A stretch of 64,000 nucleotides of DNA from Spirosoma validum (lineage in GTDB: Bacteria; Bacteroidota; Bacteroidia; Cytophagales; Spirosomataceae): NCBI RefSeq assembly GCF_014699035.1, contig NZ_JACXAA010000001.1:682001-746000 (forward strand). Direction: 5' to 3'. This document shows, piece after piece, positions 54,536-63,039 of the stretch; position 1 is the stretch's first letter; each line of letters begins with the position of its first letter. The notes under the pieces are model-generated. The model ran no database searches, was not told where the DNA came from, and worked only from the letters and a program-made list of their open reading frames with translations. The position numbers and the translations under genes are program-made.

Positions 54536-56443
54536 TTACAGCAACCACCAAAGTATGAGTAACAAGCCGACTACAGCCGCCGTAATATACGACTGCACCA
54601 GGCCATTCTGCACTGAACGAGTTATCCGACCTAACCGGCTAATGCACCAGGCCAGGCCATTAACAAAGCCATCTATCACAAACCGATCGAGCCCACTCGC
54701 AAGATAAGCCAGCGTTACGGTTGATATACCGGCACCGTTGACAGCTCTATCAATTACTCGTTGATCGGCATGGTTAAGCAACGTAGCAAGCTTACGTATC
54801 GGGTTGATAAATACGTAGTGATACATCGTGTCCAGAAAACCGTATTCTACTGAAAGGCGGACGTAGCTACGTTGTGAATGAGGTTCACGCATTCGAAAAC
54901 CCAGCCAGCCACCGATTAATACCAAGCCGATGGATACTGGTGCCAGCCACCAAAAGTTCTGTCCCTCGGTTGCTGGGAACAGTTTAAAAAACCAGCTACT
55001 ATGAGCAGATAAAGGATTTAGCGCAAACCAGAACCATACGGATAAAACGGCCAGGATAAGCACTGGCCCACGCATCAGCCAATCAGGTTCGTGCGCCTGA
55101 CTTAACGGTACCACATCGTTACGATAATCGCCAAAGAAGACTAGCCGCCACTGCCGGACCATGTAAAAAGCCGTTACCCCTGACGACAGTAGGAGTAGTA
55201 CGGGCACAAGGTACGACAACCCATCGTTTTGTGCTGAAGACCAATGAAACGCTTCACCAAGAATGGCTTCTTTCGACAGAAAACCAGAGAAAAAGGGCAG
55301 GCCTGACAGGGCTGCAGCACAAACGGTATAGGCTATAAACGTTGTCGGTAGCGCTTTACGTAAGCCACCCATGTGCCGCATATCCTGTGTATGGACCGCG
55401 TGGATCACAGCGCCTGCACTCAGAAATAATCCGGCTTTGAAAAAGGCATGCGTCAGTAAATGAAACATCGCTCCGCTGACATTGCCCGTTCCCATCGCAG
55501 CGACCATCAGGCCCAGTTGCGAAACGGTCGAAAAGGCAAGTACTTTCTTGATATCAGTCTGAAAGACTGCCGAATAGCCGCCCCAGAGCGTTGTAATGGT
55601 ACCAACTACCGTAATGACGACTAATGCGTCCGGCGAAAGCAATGGATGAATTCGAGCAAGAAGAAAGATTCCAGCCGCAACCATCGTGGCCGCATGAAGC
55701 AAAGCCGATACAGGTGTAGGGCCTTCCATCGCGTCGGGAAGCCAGGTTAGTAATGGAAATTGCGCCGACTTACCCACGCAGCCCATAAACAAACACAAAC
55801 CAAGAGCTGTCGATGGTATTTCACCTGAATTGGGAGCAGTTAATGAAATTAATTCAAGGGTATTGAAATAGTAATACGTCAGGAAAATACCGATCAGGAA
55901 ACCAATATCCCCAACGCGATTCATCAGGAAGGCTTTTTTAGCGGCCTGACCAGCGGCAGGACGATCCGTATAGAAGCCAATCAACAGGTAAGAAGCCAAG
56001 CCTACCAATTCCCAAAAGGCATACAATACCAGCAGGTTGCCAGCCAGAACAATACCCAGCATCGCACCAACGAATAATTGAAGATAGGCAAAGTAACGAC
56101 CTAGTTTAGGTTCATCGTGGAGATACGACAGCGAATAGAGCTGTACAAGGAGCGCGACAAAATGAACCAGGATCAGCATCAACGCGGTGAGCGCATCGAC
56201 TTGAAAACTAATGCCAAATGAACTACCTGATAGCGTTGCCCAATTAGTCTGGATAAGCATCGGCTGTTCTGCTACGTTCATAGCCACCACTATCGATACG
56301 GCTAAGCCTATACTTGTCAATAGGATGGCTAAAGCACCCGCTATTCGTCGATGAGTTAGCAGCAATACCAGGAACCCCGCAAAAGGCAAGGTTAGTAAAG
56401 CGGCAACCGATGCAGACAATAACGGGGAAGCGTCGAGGGGCAT
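54536..56443 (-). CDS. nuoL: NADH-quinone oxidoreductase subunit L
   Basis: A 635-residue antiporter-like subunit of complex I, including the long C-terminal lateral helix (about 530-600) and a final membrane helix. Diagnostic segments are the YAFWELVGLASYLLIGF helix with the functional Glu, GCVGKSAQFPLLTWLPDAMEGPTPVSALLHAATMVAAG, and HAFFKAGLFLSAGAVIHAVH with the channel Lys. It is 34 bases upstream of nuoM, with a small CCGGCA hairpin between them. Confidence 0.96.
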   Translation of the reverse strand: MPLDASPLLSASVAALLTLPFAGFLVLLLTHRRIAGALAILLTSIGLAVSIVVAMNVAEQPMLIQTNWATLSGSSFGISFQVDALTALMLILVHFVALLVQLYSLSYLHDEPKLGRYFAYLQLFVGAMLGIVLAGNLLVLYAFWELVGLASYLLIGFYTDRPAAGQAAKKAFLMNRVGDIGFLIGIFLTYYYFNTLELISLTAPNSGEIPSTALGLCLFMGCVGKSAQFPLLTWLPDAMEGPTPVSALLHAATMVAAGIFLLARIHPLLSPDALVVITVVGTITTLWGGYSAVFQTDIKKVLAFSTVSQLGLMVAAMGTGNVSGAMFHLLTHAFFKAGLFLSAGAVIHAVHTQDMRHMGGLRKALPTTFIAYTVCAAALSGLPFFSGFLSKEAILGEAFHWSSAQNDGLSYLVPVLLLLSSGVTAFYMVRQWRLVFFGDYRNDVVPLSQAHEPDWLMRGPVLILAVLSVWFWFALNPLSAHSSWFFKLFPATEGQNFWWLAPVSIGLVLIGGWLGFRMREPHSQRSYVRLSVEYGFLDTMYHYVFINPIRKLATLLNHADQRVIDRAVNGAGISTVTLAYLASGLDRFVIDGFVNGLAWCISRLGRITRSVQNGLVQSYITAAVVGLLLILWWLL

Positions 56444-56504
56444 TTAGAATCAGTCTGAATTGGCCGCAAATATCCCGATTCTTACCTAGGGAAACAAACT
56501 ACTT

Positions 56505-57140
56505 TTAACCCGTTTTTAGCCAGCCCGTCACACTGAGTCGCTCTCGAGTAGCCGGTAAAACCTCGTGTTCCAGGCGACCACTCTCGAAACAGACCAGTCG
56601 GCCACCTACTGGCGAAACCGTAATTTGCTGTTCTGACGTCTCGTCGGAATCAGGCAAATAGATGGCTAATTGACCACCGTCGCTTTCCTGCCAATCCGTA
56701 TTCAAGTAACAGATAACCGAAAGTTTTCGGCGTGAATCGCTCCGAAATTGATCGAGATGACGCTTGTAGAACGTACCGGGCGGATAGAGCGCGTAATGAA
56801 ATTCATAATCCCGCAAACCGAGATAACACGTCCGATTAACGTACTGAACGAATTCGCCGATACGTAGCAGAAAAGCGGTTTCTTCGGGTGTAGCCGTAGC
56901 TTCCTCTAACCATAAAATTTCATCGCCACGAATTGTATTTTCAACGGTTACCTGTTGATTTCCAATGCCAGCCGCCCGAAACTGACCAGCCGCCCGACGT
57001 TCACGTAGTCGACCAGCCAAAGCTGTTACGTCGCCGGGTGCTAGAAAATTATCGGTCATCCCATAACCATTGGTCAGAATTCCGTCGATAATCGGCTCAA
57101 AAAGCATCTCGGTTTGAGACCCGTGGTCTGCATTATTCAT
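56505..57140 (-). CDS. 2-oxoglutarate/Fe(II)-dependent oxygenase inside the nuo run
   Basis: A 211-residue dioxygenase-fold protein. The iron ligands are H and D in KRHLDQFRSD and the distal H in GRLEHEVLPA, with the 2-oxoglutarate Arg in RERLSVTGWL. The order and the GGQLAIYLPD strand are those of the prolyl-4-hydroxylase-like 2OG-Fe(II) family. The start used is 57140 (MNNADHGSQTE). It lies between nuoK and nuoL on the same strand, with 45- and 61-base gaps, so it is probably part of the nuo transcript. A protein-modifying role on complex I or a respiratory partner is a guess. Confidence 0.88.
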   Translation of the reverse strand: MNNADHGSQTEMLFEPIIDGILTNGYGMTDNFLAPGDVTALAGRLRERRAAGQFRAAGIGNQQVTVENTIRGDEILWLEEATATPEETAFLLRIGEFVQYVNRTCYLGLRDYEFHYALYPPGTFYKRHLDQFRSDSRRKLSVICYLNTDWQESDGGQLAIYLPDSDETSEQQITVSPVGGRLVCFESGRLEHEVLPATRERLSVTGWLKTG

Positions 57141-57185
57141 AATAGCTGTGGTTTTCCACGACAACAACGAGCGGTCGACATTACG

Positions 57186-57497
57186 TTACTGTTTCAACTC
57201 ATTCAATTCATCTAATTGCGCTGTTCTGAAATGCCGATACACCTGCAACACAATGGCCAGTGCAACCGCCGACTCCGCAGCGGCCACAACCATCACGAAT
57301 AAAGCCAGCATTTGCCCCTGCAATCGATCAGGATCGTACTGACTAAACGCAACAAGATTGATATTTACGGCGTTGAGCATCAATTCTATGCCCATCAACA
57401 CAACAATGGCGTGCCGTTTGACAACAACCACCGCTAAACCAATGCTGAAGAGTGCAGCTCCGACAAATAAAAACAGATGGCTATCAACGGGTTGCAT
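57186..57497 (-). CDS. nuoK: NADH-quinone oxidoreductase subunit K
   Basis: A 103-residue subunit with three membrane helices, the usual length. GIELMLNAVNINLVAF carries the conserved Glu in helix 2, and AAAESAVALAIVL the conserved Glu in helix 3, both on the proton path. It overlaps nuoJ by 14 bases. Confidence 0.96.
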   Translation of the reverse strand: MQPVDSHLFLFVGAALFSIGLAVVVVKRHAIVVLMGIELMLNAVNINLVAFSQYDPDRLQGQMLALFVMVVAAAESAVALAIVLQVYRHFRTAQLDELNELKQ

Positions 57498-58041
57498 GAC
57501 GGAACGGTTTACGGTGTGAAGCGGCCAGATACGTAGCGCCGACCAAAGAAGCTAACAGGAGAATCCCCGCAATTTCAAACGGAACTACGTACTCCGTCAT
57601 GAGTTGTTTCCCAATCGTATTGATGGTACTTTGCCAGCCAACAGGTTGGTTCAATAAAGCGAAATTCGCGCGGATCAATAGCGAGAACAGAGCCGTACAT
57701 AAACTGCCAGCCAGCAATATGCCCCAAAATAAACCTGAACGCGCCCCTGAACGATTCAGGGAAGCAACACGATTGGGTTGCTGGCTATTCGTATTGGCTG
57801 GTACTTCGGCTTTGTGCGTGAGCATAATACCAAAAATCACCAATACCAGCACCCCACCCACATAAATCATAATTTGAGCAATAGCCAGAAAGTCAGCGCT
57901 CGCCAGGACAAAAAGGCCGGCTACACCCAGCAGCGTTAGTAAAAGAAAAAAAGCGGCATACAGTACGTTACGCGTGAGTAAAACCGCCAGTGCGCCTGCG
58001 AGAGCAAGAGCCGAAAAAATATAAAAAGCTAGTTGAATCAC
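57484..58041 (-). CDS. nuoJ: NADH-quinone oxidoreductase subunit J
   Basis: A 185-residue subunit with five membrane helices. The family segment LLTLLGVAGLFVLASADFLAIAQIMIYVGGVLVLVIFGIML holds helix 3 with its pi-bulge region. It overlaps nuoK by 14 bases and follows nuoI by 20 bases, so translation is coupled. Confidence 0.95.
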   Translation of the reverse strand: MIQLAFYIFSALALAGALAVLLTRNVLYAAFFLLLTLLGVAGLFVLASADFLAIAQIMIYVGGVLVLVIFGIMLTHKAEVPANTNSQQPNRVASLNRSGARSGLFWGILLAGSLCTALFSLLIRANFALLNQPVGWQSTINTIGKQLMTEYVVPFEIAGILLLASLVGATYLAASHRKPFRHATR

Positions 58042-58061
58042 TGATTTCTCTGGTTTTATGA

Positions 58062-59573
58062 TTACTCAGCCTGTCCGTCTTCTGGTTTTGCCTTGGGTTT
58101 CATCGTGGGTCGGAAAGCTGGTTTGGACTTCGGCGGATCAATCCTAGGGGCTTCGTCTTTTTCATCAGCTTCAAGAGCTGCCTGAATAGCTGGTTCAGCT
58201 TTGCTTTCGTCAATGTTAGGCGTCGTCGGAGCGGGTTTCATCGTCGGTCTGAAACCGGCGGGTTTGGGCTTTGTAACTTCTGGCTTAACGGCTTCCGGTT
58301 CCTGAGTTGGCTGCGTTTCGACGGGTTTTGCTGGCTTCATCGTTGGCCGAAAACCGCTTGGCTTTGGCGCCGATGGTTCCTGGGTTTCCGTCGTATCCGA
58401 TTTTGGTTCTTCTGACTTCGCTACCGGCGGCTTCATCGTTGGCCTAAAAGCTGGTTTCGCTTTCGGTGGTTCAGACGTCAATGGTGTTTCTGTCTCGTTT
58501 ACCGGCGGCTTCATCGTTGGCCGGAAACCAGTTGGCTTTGCACTTGGCGCCGTAGGCTTTGGTGTTACAGTCGTTTCGGGGGCCGCATTTACATCTGATT
58601 CGGAAGTTGCCGGTTTGGATGTTCCGGCTGCTGGCTTCATACTGGGGCGGAAGCCAGGCGGTTTTGCGCTTGGCTTAGATGCGATTGGTTGTTCAGTCGG
58701 TAAAGCTTGTTCGTCCTGTTTTGCTTCAATCGGAACGTCAGTTGGTGGCGTAGCGGGTTTCTGAGTTGGCTTGAAAACCGGATGTTTTTTGGTTTCCAAA
58801 CCACACTGGGCAATCTGCTGCATTTCCTCCGGCGTCGCATCCGTAAGTGGATGTTCAATGGAAGAGCCTTCGGAGTTAGCAGGTTCGGCAGGTGGCGTTT
58901 TAGAGACTGGCTTTGCCGTTGGCTTAAATATAGGTCGGGCGGGGCTGGCCGTTGGTTTCGCGGCTGGCTCTGTCGACTGATTACCGCTGGCTGCCTTAGC
59001 AGCTAGTTGAGCGGCTTTGGCAGCTTCTTTCTCCTGAAGGAATTGTTCGTATAAAGACCGTTTCTCATCGGCCTGTTCAGGCGTCAAATTCGAGAAATGA
59101 TACGTTAGTTCACCTAGCTCAAACTCGCTGTAGTCGAACTTCTTGTCCATGGTCAGGCACTCGGTGGGGCAAACCACCGTGCAAAGGCCGCAGTAGCAGC
59201 ACTTGGCCATGTCAATGTCAAATTTGCCCGCATACAGCCGAATTGGCGATCCATCCGACGCACGACCTACTTCTTCCGTGGCTTTGATGGCGTCAATGGT
59301 AATGCAGTCTACCGGGCAAACTTTCGCGCACTTGTCGCAAACAATACAGTCATCAATTTCATTACGTAACCGATAACGACCATTGTCAGGAATGGGCAGT
59401 TGTTCGTGCGGGTATTGCAGCGTAACCAGGCCATTCTGTAAATCGAAGTAATTCGCACTCGCAATGCCTTCGGGTGTCCGGCGCTTTGTGGCGTTACGTA
59501 GGTGCCTGAATGTCAGACTCAAGCCTTTCAGCGTTGTCCGAATACCCAACTGTATATCCTTGAAATAAGACAT
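58062..59573 (-). CDS. nuoI: NuoI (complex I 8Fe ferredoxin subunit) with a long repeat tail
   Basis: A 503-residue protein; usual NuoI is about 160-220. Residues 1-165 are normal NuoI: two [4Fe-4S] sites, C76-x2-C79-x2-C82-x3-C86-P and C125-x2-C128-x2-C131-x3-C135-P, which carry electrons toward quinone in the peripheral arm. From about 190 to the end the chain is Pro/Lys/Thr/Ala/Glu-rich with eight spaced motifs of the form xFRPTMKP, at F216, 267, 308, 350, 376, 408, 441 and 487; the first two are degenerate (FKPTAKP, FKPTQKP). The frame is open throughout and runs 20 bases before nuoJ, so it is not a frameshift or misjoined gene. The tail is probably disordered and faces the cytoplasm. Confidence 0.94.
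   Translation of the reverse strand: MSYFKDIQLGIRTTLKGLSLTFRHLRNATKRRTPEGIASANYFDLQNGLVTLQYPHEQLPIPDNGRYRLRNEIDDCIVCDKCAKVCPVDCITIDAIKATEEVGRASDGSPIRLYAGKFDIDMAKCCYCGLCTVVCPTECLTMDKKFDYSEFELGELTYHFSNLTPEQADEKRSLYEQFLQEKEAAKAAQLAAKAASGNQSTEPAAKPTASPARPIFKPTAKPVSKTPPAEPANSEGSSIEHPLTDATPEEMQQIAQCGLETKKHPVFKPTQKPATPPTDVPIEAKQDEQALPTEQPIASKPSAKPPGFRPSMKPAAGTSKPATSESDVNAAPETTVTPKPTAPSAKPTGFRPTMKPPVNETETPLTSEPPKAKPAFRPTMKPPVAKSEEPKSDTTETQEPSAPKPSGFRPTMKPAKPVETQPTQEPEAVKPEVTKPKPAGFRPTMKPAPTTPNIDESKAEPAIQAALEADEKDEAPRIDPPKSKPAFRPTMKPKAKPEDGQAE
58090..59010 (-). repeat. Spaced coding repeats for FRPTMKP in nuoI
   Basis: Eight copies of a 21-base unit coding for FRPTMKP-like motifs lie 26 to 51 codons apart. 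The six later copies are near-identical in protein and similar in DNA, while the sequence between copies differs. This pattern suggests growth of the tail by unequal exchange followed by selection on the motif. Confidence 0.8.
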
Positions 59574-59628
59574 TTCTACAAGAGTGAACGAGTGATTTTT
59601 GGTATGTACTGGTTCGCTTGTTCACTCA

Positions 59629-62034
59629 TTAAATTTTGGGATAGCGATTCGGTTCAGCTTCACTCATAAGCGCATAAACCGTTTCGATAATATCGTCAAC
59701 GTTGGGTTTTGAGAAATAATCTCCGTCGGACCCATAAGGAGGCCGATGCGCTTTTGCCGAGATGGTACGGGGTGCTGAATCTAAATAGCGATAAGCGTTC
59801 TGTCCTTCCACAACTTGCTGCATCATATAAGCCGACGCGCCACCCGGTACGTCCTCGTCCGCAAAAACTACCCGGTTTGTTCTTTTAATGGACTCAACAA
59901 TGGTGTGATGAACATCAAATGGAATCAGGGTCTGTACATCGATCACTTCGGTATTTATTCCCATCTGCGCTAGCTGATTAGCGGCTTCCATTACAATCCG
60001 GCACATGGAGCCATAGGTTACAACTGTTACGTCGGAACCGAAACGTATCGTTTCCGGTACGCCCAAGGGCACGCAAAACTCCGCCAGATTATCGGGTACT
60101 AATTCTTTCAGGCGATAGCCGTTCAGCGACTCAATCAACAAAGCCGGATCGTCTCCTTTGATCAGCGTATTGTAAAAACCAGCAGCCTGGGTCATGTTCC
60201 GGGGCACCAGTACATGCAGGCCTCGTAAACTCCCAAGCATGGCGCCTAACGGCGAGCCCGAATGCCAGATGCCTTCCAGCCGATGTCCACGGGTTCGAAT
60301 AATCAGGGGGGCTTTCTGGCCACCTTTCGTCCGATAAAGCAACGTAGCCAAATCGTCCGTTAAAGTAGCCAGGGTATAATAAACGTAGTCGAAGTATTGA
60401 ATTTCGACAATGGGCCGCAGACCGCGCATGGCCAGACCGATTCCCTGGCCAATAATGGTGGTTTCACGAATGCCTGTGTCGGTGATACGTATCTCACCGT
60501 ATTTCTCCTGTAAGCCCGCAAATCCCTGATTGACATCCCCAATTTGCCCAACATCCTCACCCAGAGCGACTACGCGTGGGTCGCGAGCGAACAGACTGTC
60601 AAAATAATGCTGGAGAAGTTGATAACCATCAAGAAGAGAACTATCGTCGGTAAACTGCGCTGGAACGCTTTCGACCAGCATTGGCGAATCAGGCGATTCG
60701 CTGTACAGGTGCGAGTTAAACCGATCATCATTTTCAGCGTTTGTGCGCTCCAGCCAAACTTTTAATTGCTGACGACCAGCACTCGTATCGGCTCGTAAAA
60801 TACGTAACGCTTTTCGCACAGCCGCAACGGCATCCCGACGTAGCGGAGTAAACGTTTTCCGTAGCTCTTCCCGAATCGCCATGAGCTCCGCTGATTTGGC
60901 GTGATGACGAGCCGCCTTTTGCAGCAAATCAAGCGCTTCTTCGAAATCGCCTTTCATTGACTCCTGAAAAGAACTCCAGGCCGCCAGCCGCGCTTCTTTT
61001 GCGGTTTGTTTCGCTTTGGCTTCAATGGTTTCCAACTCTTCGTTGGTAGCATAACCATTTTCCAGAATCCACAGCCGGAAAATCCGGTTGCAATCCTGTT
61101 CGGCTTCCCAGGCCAATCGATCCTTCGACTTATACCGTTCGTGGGAGCCAGACGTTGAATGTCCCTGCGGTTGAGTAAGTTCCTGTACATGCACCAACAC
61201 CGGTACGTGTTCGGTACGACAGATATGAGCCGCCTGCTGGTACGTTTCCAGCAACGCTACGTAATCCCAGCCTTTTACCGTAAAAATTTCCAGCCCCTTG
61301 TCTTCTGAGTCGCGCTGAAAACCAGCAAGCGCCTTCGAAATACTACCCTTAATTGTCTGATATTCAATAGGAACCGATATACCGTAACCATCATCCCAGA
61401 CCGACATAAGTAAAGGCACCTGCAACACGCCAGCCGCGTTCATCGTCTCCCAGAACATGCCTTGCGAAGTCGATGCATCGCCAATGGTAGCAAAGACGAT
61501 TTCATTGCCGTGGTGCGAGAAATTCGTCAGATCATTCAGGTCAGGATTTTCCCGAAACAGCTTGGAGGCATAGGCTAGACCGAGCGAACGCGGAATTTGC
61601 CCGGCAGTAGGGGAAATATCACAAACAGAGTTATAGAGTTCCGTTTGATTTCGCCACAATCCCTGCTCATCAAGCCAGCGAGTGGCGTAATGACCATTCA
61701 TCGACCGACCACCCGTGTTGGGTTCAGCTTCGAGATCGGTGTGGGCGTATAGTTGTGCAAAAAATTCTTGCCAGCTCAATTCGCCTAACGCGGCTACAAA
61801 CGTCTGGTCACGATAATATCCCGAGCGAAAATCACCCCGATCAAAGGCACGAGCGGCTGCGATTTGTGCTAATTCTTTACCATCGCCGAAAATTCCGAAT
61901 TTAGCCCGTCCTCCCATCACATCACGCCGACCTAACAAACTCACCTGCCGGCTTTCGCAGGCTAACCGGTAATCTGATAGGATTTTTTCACGACTGAGAA
62001 TATCAGTCGAGCGGAGTTGTTCGTTTGCTATCAC
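59629..62034 (-). CDS. Fused E1 alpha/beta 2-oxoacid dehydrogenase
   Basis: An 801-residue thiamine-diphosphate enzyme in which the alpha (about 1-390) and beta (about 465-801) E1 subunits are one chain. The alpha part has GDASTSQGMFWETMNAAGV near 190, the ThDP/Mg segment with GDA in place of GDG, and HSTSGSHERYKSKDRL. The beta part has ALGEDVGQIGDVNQGF, ITDTGIRETTIIGQGIGLAMRG and FADEDVPGGASAYM. It is the decarboxylating subunit of a pyruvate or branched-chain 2-oxoacid complex; wording is nearer the branched-chain type. E2 and E3 are not here. It lies 55 bases upstream of nuoI on the same strand. Confidence 0.93.
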   Translation of the reverse strand: MIANEQLRSTDILSREKILSDYRLACESRQVSLLGRRDVMGGRAKFGIFGDGKELAQIAAARAFDRGDFRSGYYRDQTFVAALGELSWQEFFAQLYAHTDLEAEPNTGGRSMNGHYATRWLDEQGLWRNQTELYNSVCDISPTAGQIPRSLGLAYASKLFRENPDLNDLTNFSHHGNEIVFATIGDASTSQGMFWETMNAAGVLQVPLLMSVWDDGYGISVPIEYQTIKGSISKALAGFQRDSEDKGLEIFTVKGWDYVALLETYQQAAHICRTEHVPVLVHVQELTQPQGHSTSGSHERYKSKDRLAWEAEQDCNRIFRLWILENGYATNEELETIEAKAKQTAKEARLAAWSSFQESMKGDFEEALDLLQKAARHHAKSAELMAIREELRKTFTPLRRDAVAAVRKALRILRADTSAGRQQLKVWLERTNAENDDRFNSHLYSESPDSPMLVESVPAQFTDDSSLLDGYQLLQHYFDSLFARDPRVVALGEDVGQIGDVNQGFAGLQEKYGEIRITDTGIRETTIIGQGIGLAMRGLRPIVEIQYFDYVYYTLATLTDDLATLLYRTKGGQKAPLIIRTRGHRLEGIWHSGSPLGAMLGSLRGLHVLVPRNMTQAAGFYNTLIKGDDPALLIESLNGYRLKELVPDNLAEFCVPLGVPETIRFGSDVTVVTYGSMCRIVMEAANQLAQMGINTEVIDVQTLIPFDVHHTIVESIKRTNRVVFADEDVPGGASAYMMQQVVEGQNAYRYLDSAPRTISAKAHRPPYGSDGDYFSKPNVDDIIETVYALMSEAEPNRYPKI

Positions 62035-62113
62035 AACAGAGCTACGGATTGAAATCGTCTAGTTAATTTAGTTGCTGATGACGTAGCAGACACCATTTGT
62101 ACCCACTACGAAA

Positions 62114-62121
62114 CAAAAGTA
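62114..62121 (-). promoter_or_regulatory. Candidate -7 box for the E1/nuo run
   Basis: The minus strand reads TACTTTTG, an exact -7 box, 79 bases upstream of the E1 start. A TTG 14 bases upstream is a little close for the -33 element. It may drive E1 and, by read-through, the nuo genes. Confidence 0.45.
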
Positions 62122-62276
62122 AAAGTAAGATAAAACAAGTCAGCTTTCAAAAAAACGATTTTCTGTGTTTCTTTGTTGAGCAAATACAAATCAATACGTA
62201 TTTACAAATTAGTTGCGCTGAATATCTTTTCTTAGTTTAGTATTTTAACAATCAAATTATAATTCCGTTTAGTCCG

Positions 62277-62720
62277 ATGAAAAAGATTTTTTCACTTTTC
62301 GTAGCTTTATTTGTGCTGGTTGCAGTTAGCTACGCCCAAAAGGGAGTCATGAAATTTGCCAAAGAGACGCATGATTTTGGCAAAGTAGAACAAGGGAAGC
62401 CGGTGACCCACGTATTTGAATTCAAAAATACGGGTACTGACCCAGTTGTTATCAATGACGCTCAAGCTTCCTGCGGCTGTACAAAGCCTACTTTCTCACG
62501 GGAACCAGTACTTCCTGGGAAAAGTGGTAGTATCTCGGCCACGTATAACGCAGCTTCAGCTGGTCAGTTTACGAAAACGGTTACGGTAACCAGCAACGCC
62601 GAAAGTGGAAGTGTAGTTCTCTATCTGAAGGGCGAAGTAGTTCCTCAGAAGGAAGCTGCAACGGCGGCTGCCCCGGCTACGGCTCCTACTGCTAAAGACA
62701 AGAAAAAAACGTCACGCTAA
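62277..62720 (+). CDS. Secreted DUF1573 protein
   Basis: A 147-residue protein with a signal peptide (MKKIFSLFVALFVLVAVSYAQ) and one DUF1573 domain, an immunoglobulin-like fold (KETHDFGKVEQGKPVTHVFEFKNTG, ASCGCTKPTF, PGKSGSISATYN). The CGC pair in the domain is conserved in the family and may bind metal or form a disulfide. A short Ala/Pro/Thr tail and KDKKKT end follow. The role is unknown; many copies occur in Bacteroidota. It is divergent from the E1 gene. Confidence 0.92.
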   Translation: MKKIFSLFVALFVLVAVSYAQKGVMKFAKETHDFGKVEQGKPVTHVFEFKNTGTDPVVINDAQASCGCTKPTFSREPVLPGKSGSISATYNAASAGQFTKTVTVTSNAESGSVVLYLKGEVVPQKEAATAAAPATAPTAKDKKKTSR

Positions 62721-62747
62721 TTTACTGAAGGGTTACTAGTGTGGTTG

Positions 62748-62786
62748 AAAAAGGCATCCGGTTGTTTACCGGATGCCTTTTTTTTG
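62748..62786 (+). terminator. Intrinsic terminator after the DUF1573 gene
   Basis: A perfect 15-bp stem (62748-62762 with 62768-62782, five-base loop) is followed by a run of T, 27 bases after the stop. A-rich flank on the left means it could also work on the minus strand. Confidence 0.9.
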
Positions 62787-63039
62787 TGCTTATAGTATTT
62801 CCATCCTGCTTCCTAACCGACTGACAAAGCCTGTACCCGTCCTTCCCATATTGCTTCTCTATACGCTGATTATTCAGTAAGTTTATAGTGTCTACTACTG
62901 ACATTCGTCTATGGCTCCGCCCCAGCTTTTATAGAATAGCCTTACAATCGTCCTTTCGACAAGCTACTTTCTTAGCGATCAATTTCACTCAGCTATCGTT
63001 GTGCTTTTTGGGCATATAGATGGCTTTTTCTACCTAAAC
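62787..63039. other. Spacer upstream of the prohibitin gene
   Basis: About 250 bases with no gene that I can support. A minus-strand open frame here has no recognisable features. A GTG at 63001 would extend the prohibitin frame by 13 residues. Confidence 0.4.

Noticed and set aside
58707-59006. Plus-strand open frames rich in Trp, Arg and Phe opposite the NuoI tail
   Set aside because: They are the antisense of Pro/Lys-rich repeats, which yields Trp/Phe/Gly-rich text by necessity.
58062-59573. NuoI fused by error with a separate proline-rich gene
   Set aside because: The frame is continuous from the ferredoxin domain to the stop, no start or spacer lies between the parts, and nuoJ follows at normal operon distance.
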